A stretch of DNA of 64,000 bases. It comes from Candidatus Babela massiliensis. GTDB lineage: Bacteria; Babelota; Babeliae; Babelales; Babelaceae. The translations under genes were made by a program, and so were the position numbers. A model generated the notes under the pieces. It had not been told where the DNA came from. It ran no database searches and was given only the letters and a program-made list of their open reading frames with translations. Positions 63,076 through 64,000 of the stretch are shown here, piece by piece; position 1 is the stretch's first letter; every line of letters starts with the position of its first letter. The stretch covers positions 868,001 through 932,000 of the forward strand of contig NC_023003.1 in the NCBI RefSeq assembly GCF_000513475.1, given 5' to 3'.

Positions 63076-64000
63076 ATGTTTAAAAGTATAAATTACATAA
63101 ATTTCATATTGTTATCATGTATTTTTTTTAATAATATTATAGCTATGGAGACTGAAGTATCAAATATACAAAATATATCTGAGCTACCTCCTGAAATTAA
63201 GCTTGAAGTTATAAAAAATATTCTAGAAAAAGAAATAAAAGATACTGTTAAAGATAATAACTTTATATGGTATAATTTAATTAAAAATGTTTATCAACAG
63301 GCTGCTAAATTAAGGCTTATTGATAAAGACTTCAATGCACTAGTACAAGCTGAGTTATATAAAATTTTTTTCGGATTATTAAAATCACATAATATCGATA
63401 TTAATAATTTAGATAAAAACGGAGATACCGCTTTAATAGCAGCTGTACAACTAGGTAGAGAGGATCTAGTAAAGTTACTTATACGTTTAGGTCTTAGTGT
63501 TAACAGGAAAAATAAAAGAAACGAAACCGCTTTAATGTATGCCGCTGGTAAAGGTCTTGAAAATATAGTTAGATTACTCTTAGAGCATAGAACTAGTATT
63601 GATGATAAAGATGATTATGGCACTACTGCTTTAATGAAAGCATCTTTTAATGGACATATAGATATAGTTAAATTACTTATAGAAAATAAAGCTAACGTTA
63701 ATGCCAGAGGTGATCATGGAAGAACTACTTTAATGGATGCATCAGAGCAAGGTCATTATGAGATAGTTAAATTACTTATAGATCAAGGTGCTAATGTTAA
63801 TGCTCATGATGTTTGGTTTAATACGGCTTTAATGGAGGCATCCTTTCACGGTGAAACGAATATAGTTAAATTGCTTATAGATCAAGGTGCTAATGTTAAT
63901 GCTAAAGATGATCAAGGTAGAACTGCTTTAATGAAAGCTATTGATCAGGAAGAGTTTGACGAAAATATAGAGAATACAGTTAAATTACTTTTAGATTATG
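63076..64000 (+). CDS. Secreted F-box-like / ankyrin-repeat protein (runs off the window)
   Basis: An open reading frame of at least 308 codons, incomplete at the 3' end. It has a signal peptide ending NNIIAM (about 18-23), an F-box-like segment ISELPPEIKLEVIKNILEKEI (about 35-55) with a later LRLIDKDFNALV, then a series of near-consensus ankyrin repeats (for example GRTTLMDASEQGHYEIVKLLI, DQGANVNA) from about residue 115 onward. The RBS aggtga precedes the ATG. It is a relative of the protein at 1794-2696. A host-targeted effector role is inferred from architecture only. Confidence 0.85.
   Translation, partial: MFKSINYINFILLSCIFFNNIIAMETEVSNIQNISELPPEIKLEVIKNILEKEIKDTVKDNNFIWYNLIKNVYQQAAKLRLIDKDFNALVQAELYKIFFGLLKSHNIDINNLDKNGDTALIAAVQLGREDLVKLLIRLGLSVNRKNKRNETALMYAAGKGLENIVRLLLEHRTSIDDKDDYGTTALMKASFNGHIDIVKLLIENKANVNARGDHGRTTLMDASEQGHYEIVKLLIDQGANVNAHDVWFNTALMEASFHGETNIVKLLIDQGANVNAKDDQGRTALMKAIDQEEFDENIENTVKLLLDY

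Overview
The window is very AT-rich (roughly a quarter G+C by eye). It mixes conserved bacterial housekeeping genes with many secreted, lineage-specific proteins, and it suggests a reduced, host-associated Gram-negative-type bacterium. Pointers to an intracellular parasite of protists are two ankyrin proteins with F-box-like N-termini, a CADD/PqqC-type diiron protein, a virus/eukaryote-style deoxynucleoside kinase, an expanded family of AAA-ATPase/PD-(D/E)XK proteins, and many Sec-signal proteins of unknown function. The best taxonomic guess is the phylum Dependentiae (TM6; Candidatus Babela-like). This is inferred from gene content, because no rRNA or marker alignment is available.

Layout. 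1-3.7 kb: Nudix hydrolase, membrane-anchored methyltransferase, F-box/ankyrin protein with a decayed ankyrin remnant beside it, CADD-like protein. 3.8-6.3 kb: leuS. 6.5-17.9 kb: accessory block with three members of one secreted helical-repeat family, two tandem AAA/PD-(D/E)XK proteins, a 794-aa protein that looks like a fused pseudo-protease and pseudo-AAA ATPase, and two unknown proteins. 18.3-22 kb: DEAD-box RNA helicase with an RS-rich tail, then uvrB. 22.1-26.5 kb: small coiled-coil secreted protein, M3 peptidase, alkaline-phosphatase-superfamily enzyme. 26.6-38.3 kb: the most striking part, six consecutive paralogous secreted proteins (600-658 aa) of unknown function on the minus strand, with a conserved C-terminal domain and, in four of them, a basic RRPH-type motif. 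38.5-42.8 kb: RecO-like protein overlapping a 1,209-aa MscS-family channel. 42.9-47.3 kb: a second pair of AAA/PD-(D/E)XK genes around a secreted alpha/beta hydrolase; one of them sits between two 78-bp direct repeats that carry the end of the channel gene. 47.4-54.5 kb: ABC exporter, small Inc-like membrane protein, recD2, two secreted proteins including a Cys-rich probable outer-membrane protein. 54.7-60.4 kb: Dps, deoxynucleoside kinase, a partial ATP synthase operon (c, b, b', delta, alpha), FKBP lipoprotein, MepB-like protein. 60.6-62.7 kb: tRNA-Arg(UCU), a frameshifted serine-recombinase remnant and a possible PIN-like gene, probably the scar of an integrated element. 63.1 kb to the end: the start of a second F-box/ankyrin protein.

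How it fits together. Housekeeping genes supply translation, repair, energy coupling and nucleotide salvage. The remaining coding capacity goes mostly to exported proteins that have duplicated locally (six-gene array, three-member helical family, four AAA/nuclease proteins). That pattern suits factors acting on a host. Several of these exported proteins end their signal sequence in a small residue followed by Met, an unexplained shared feature. No CRISPR array, rRNA or intact insertion sequence was seen.
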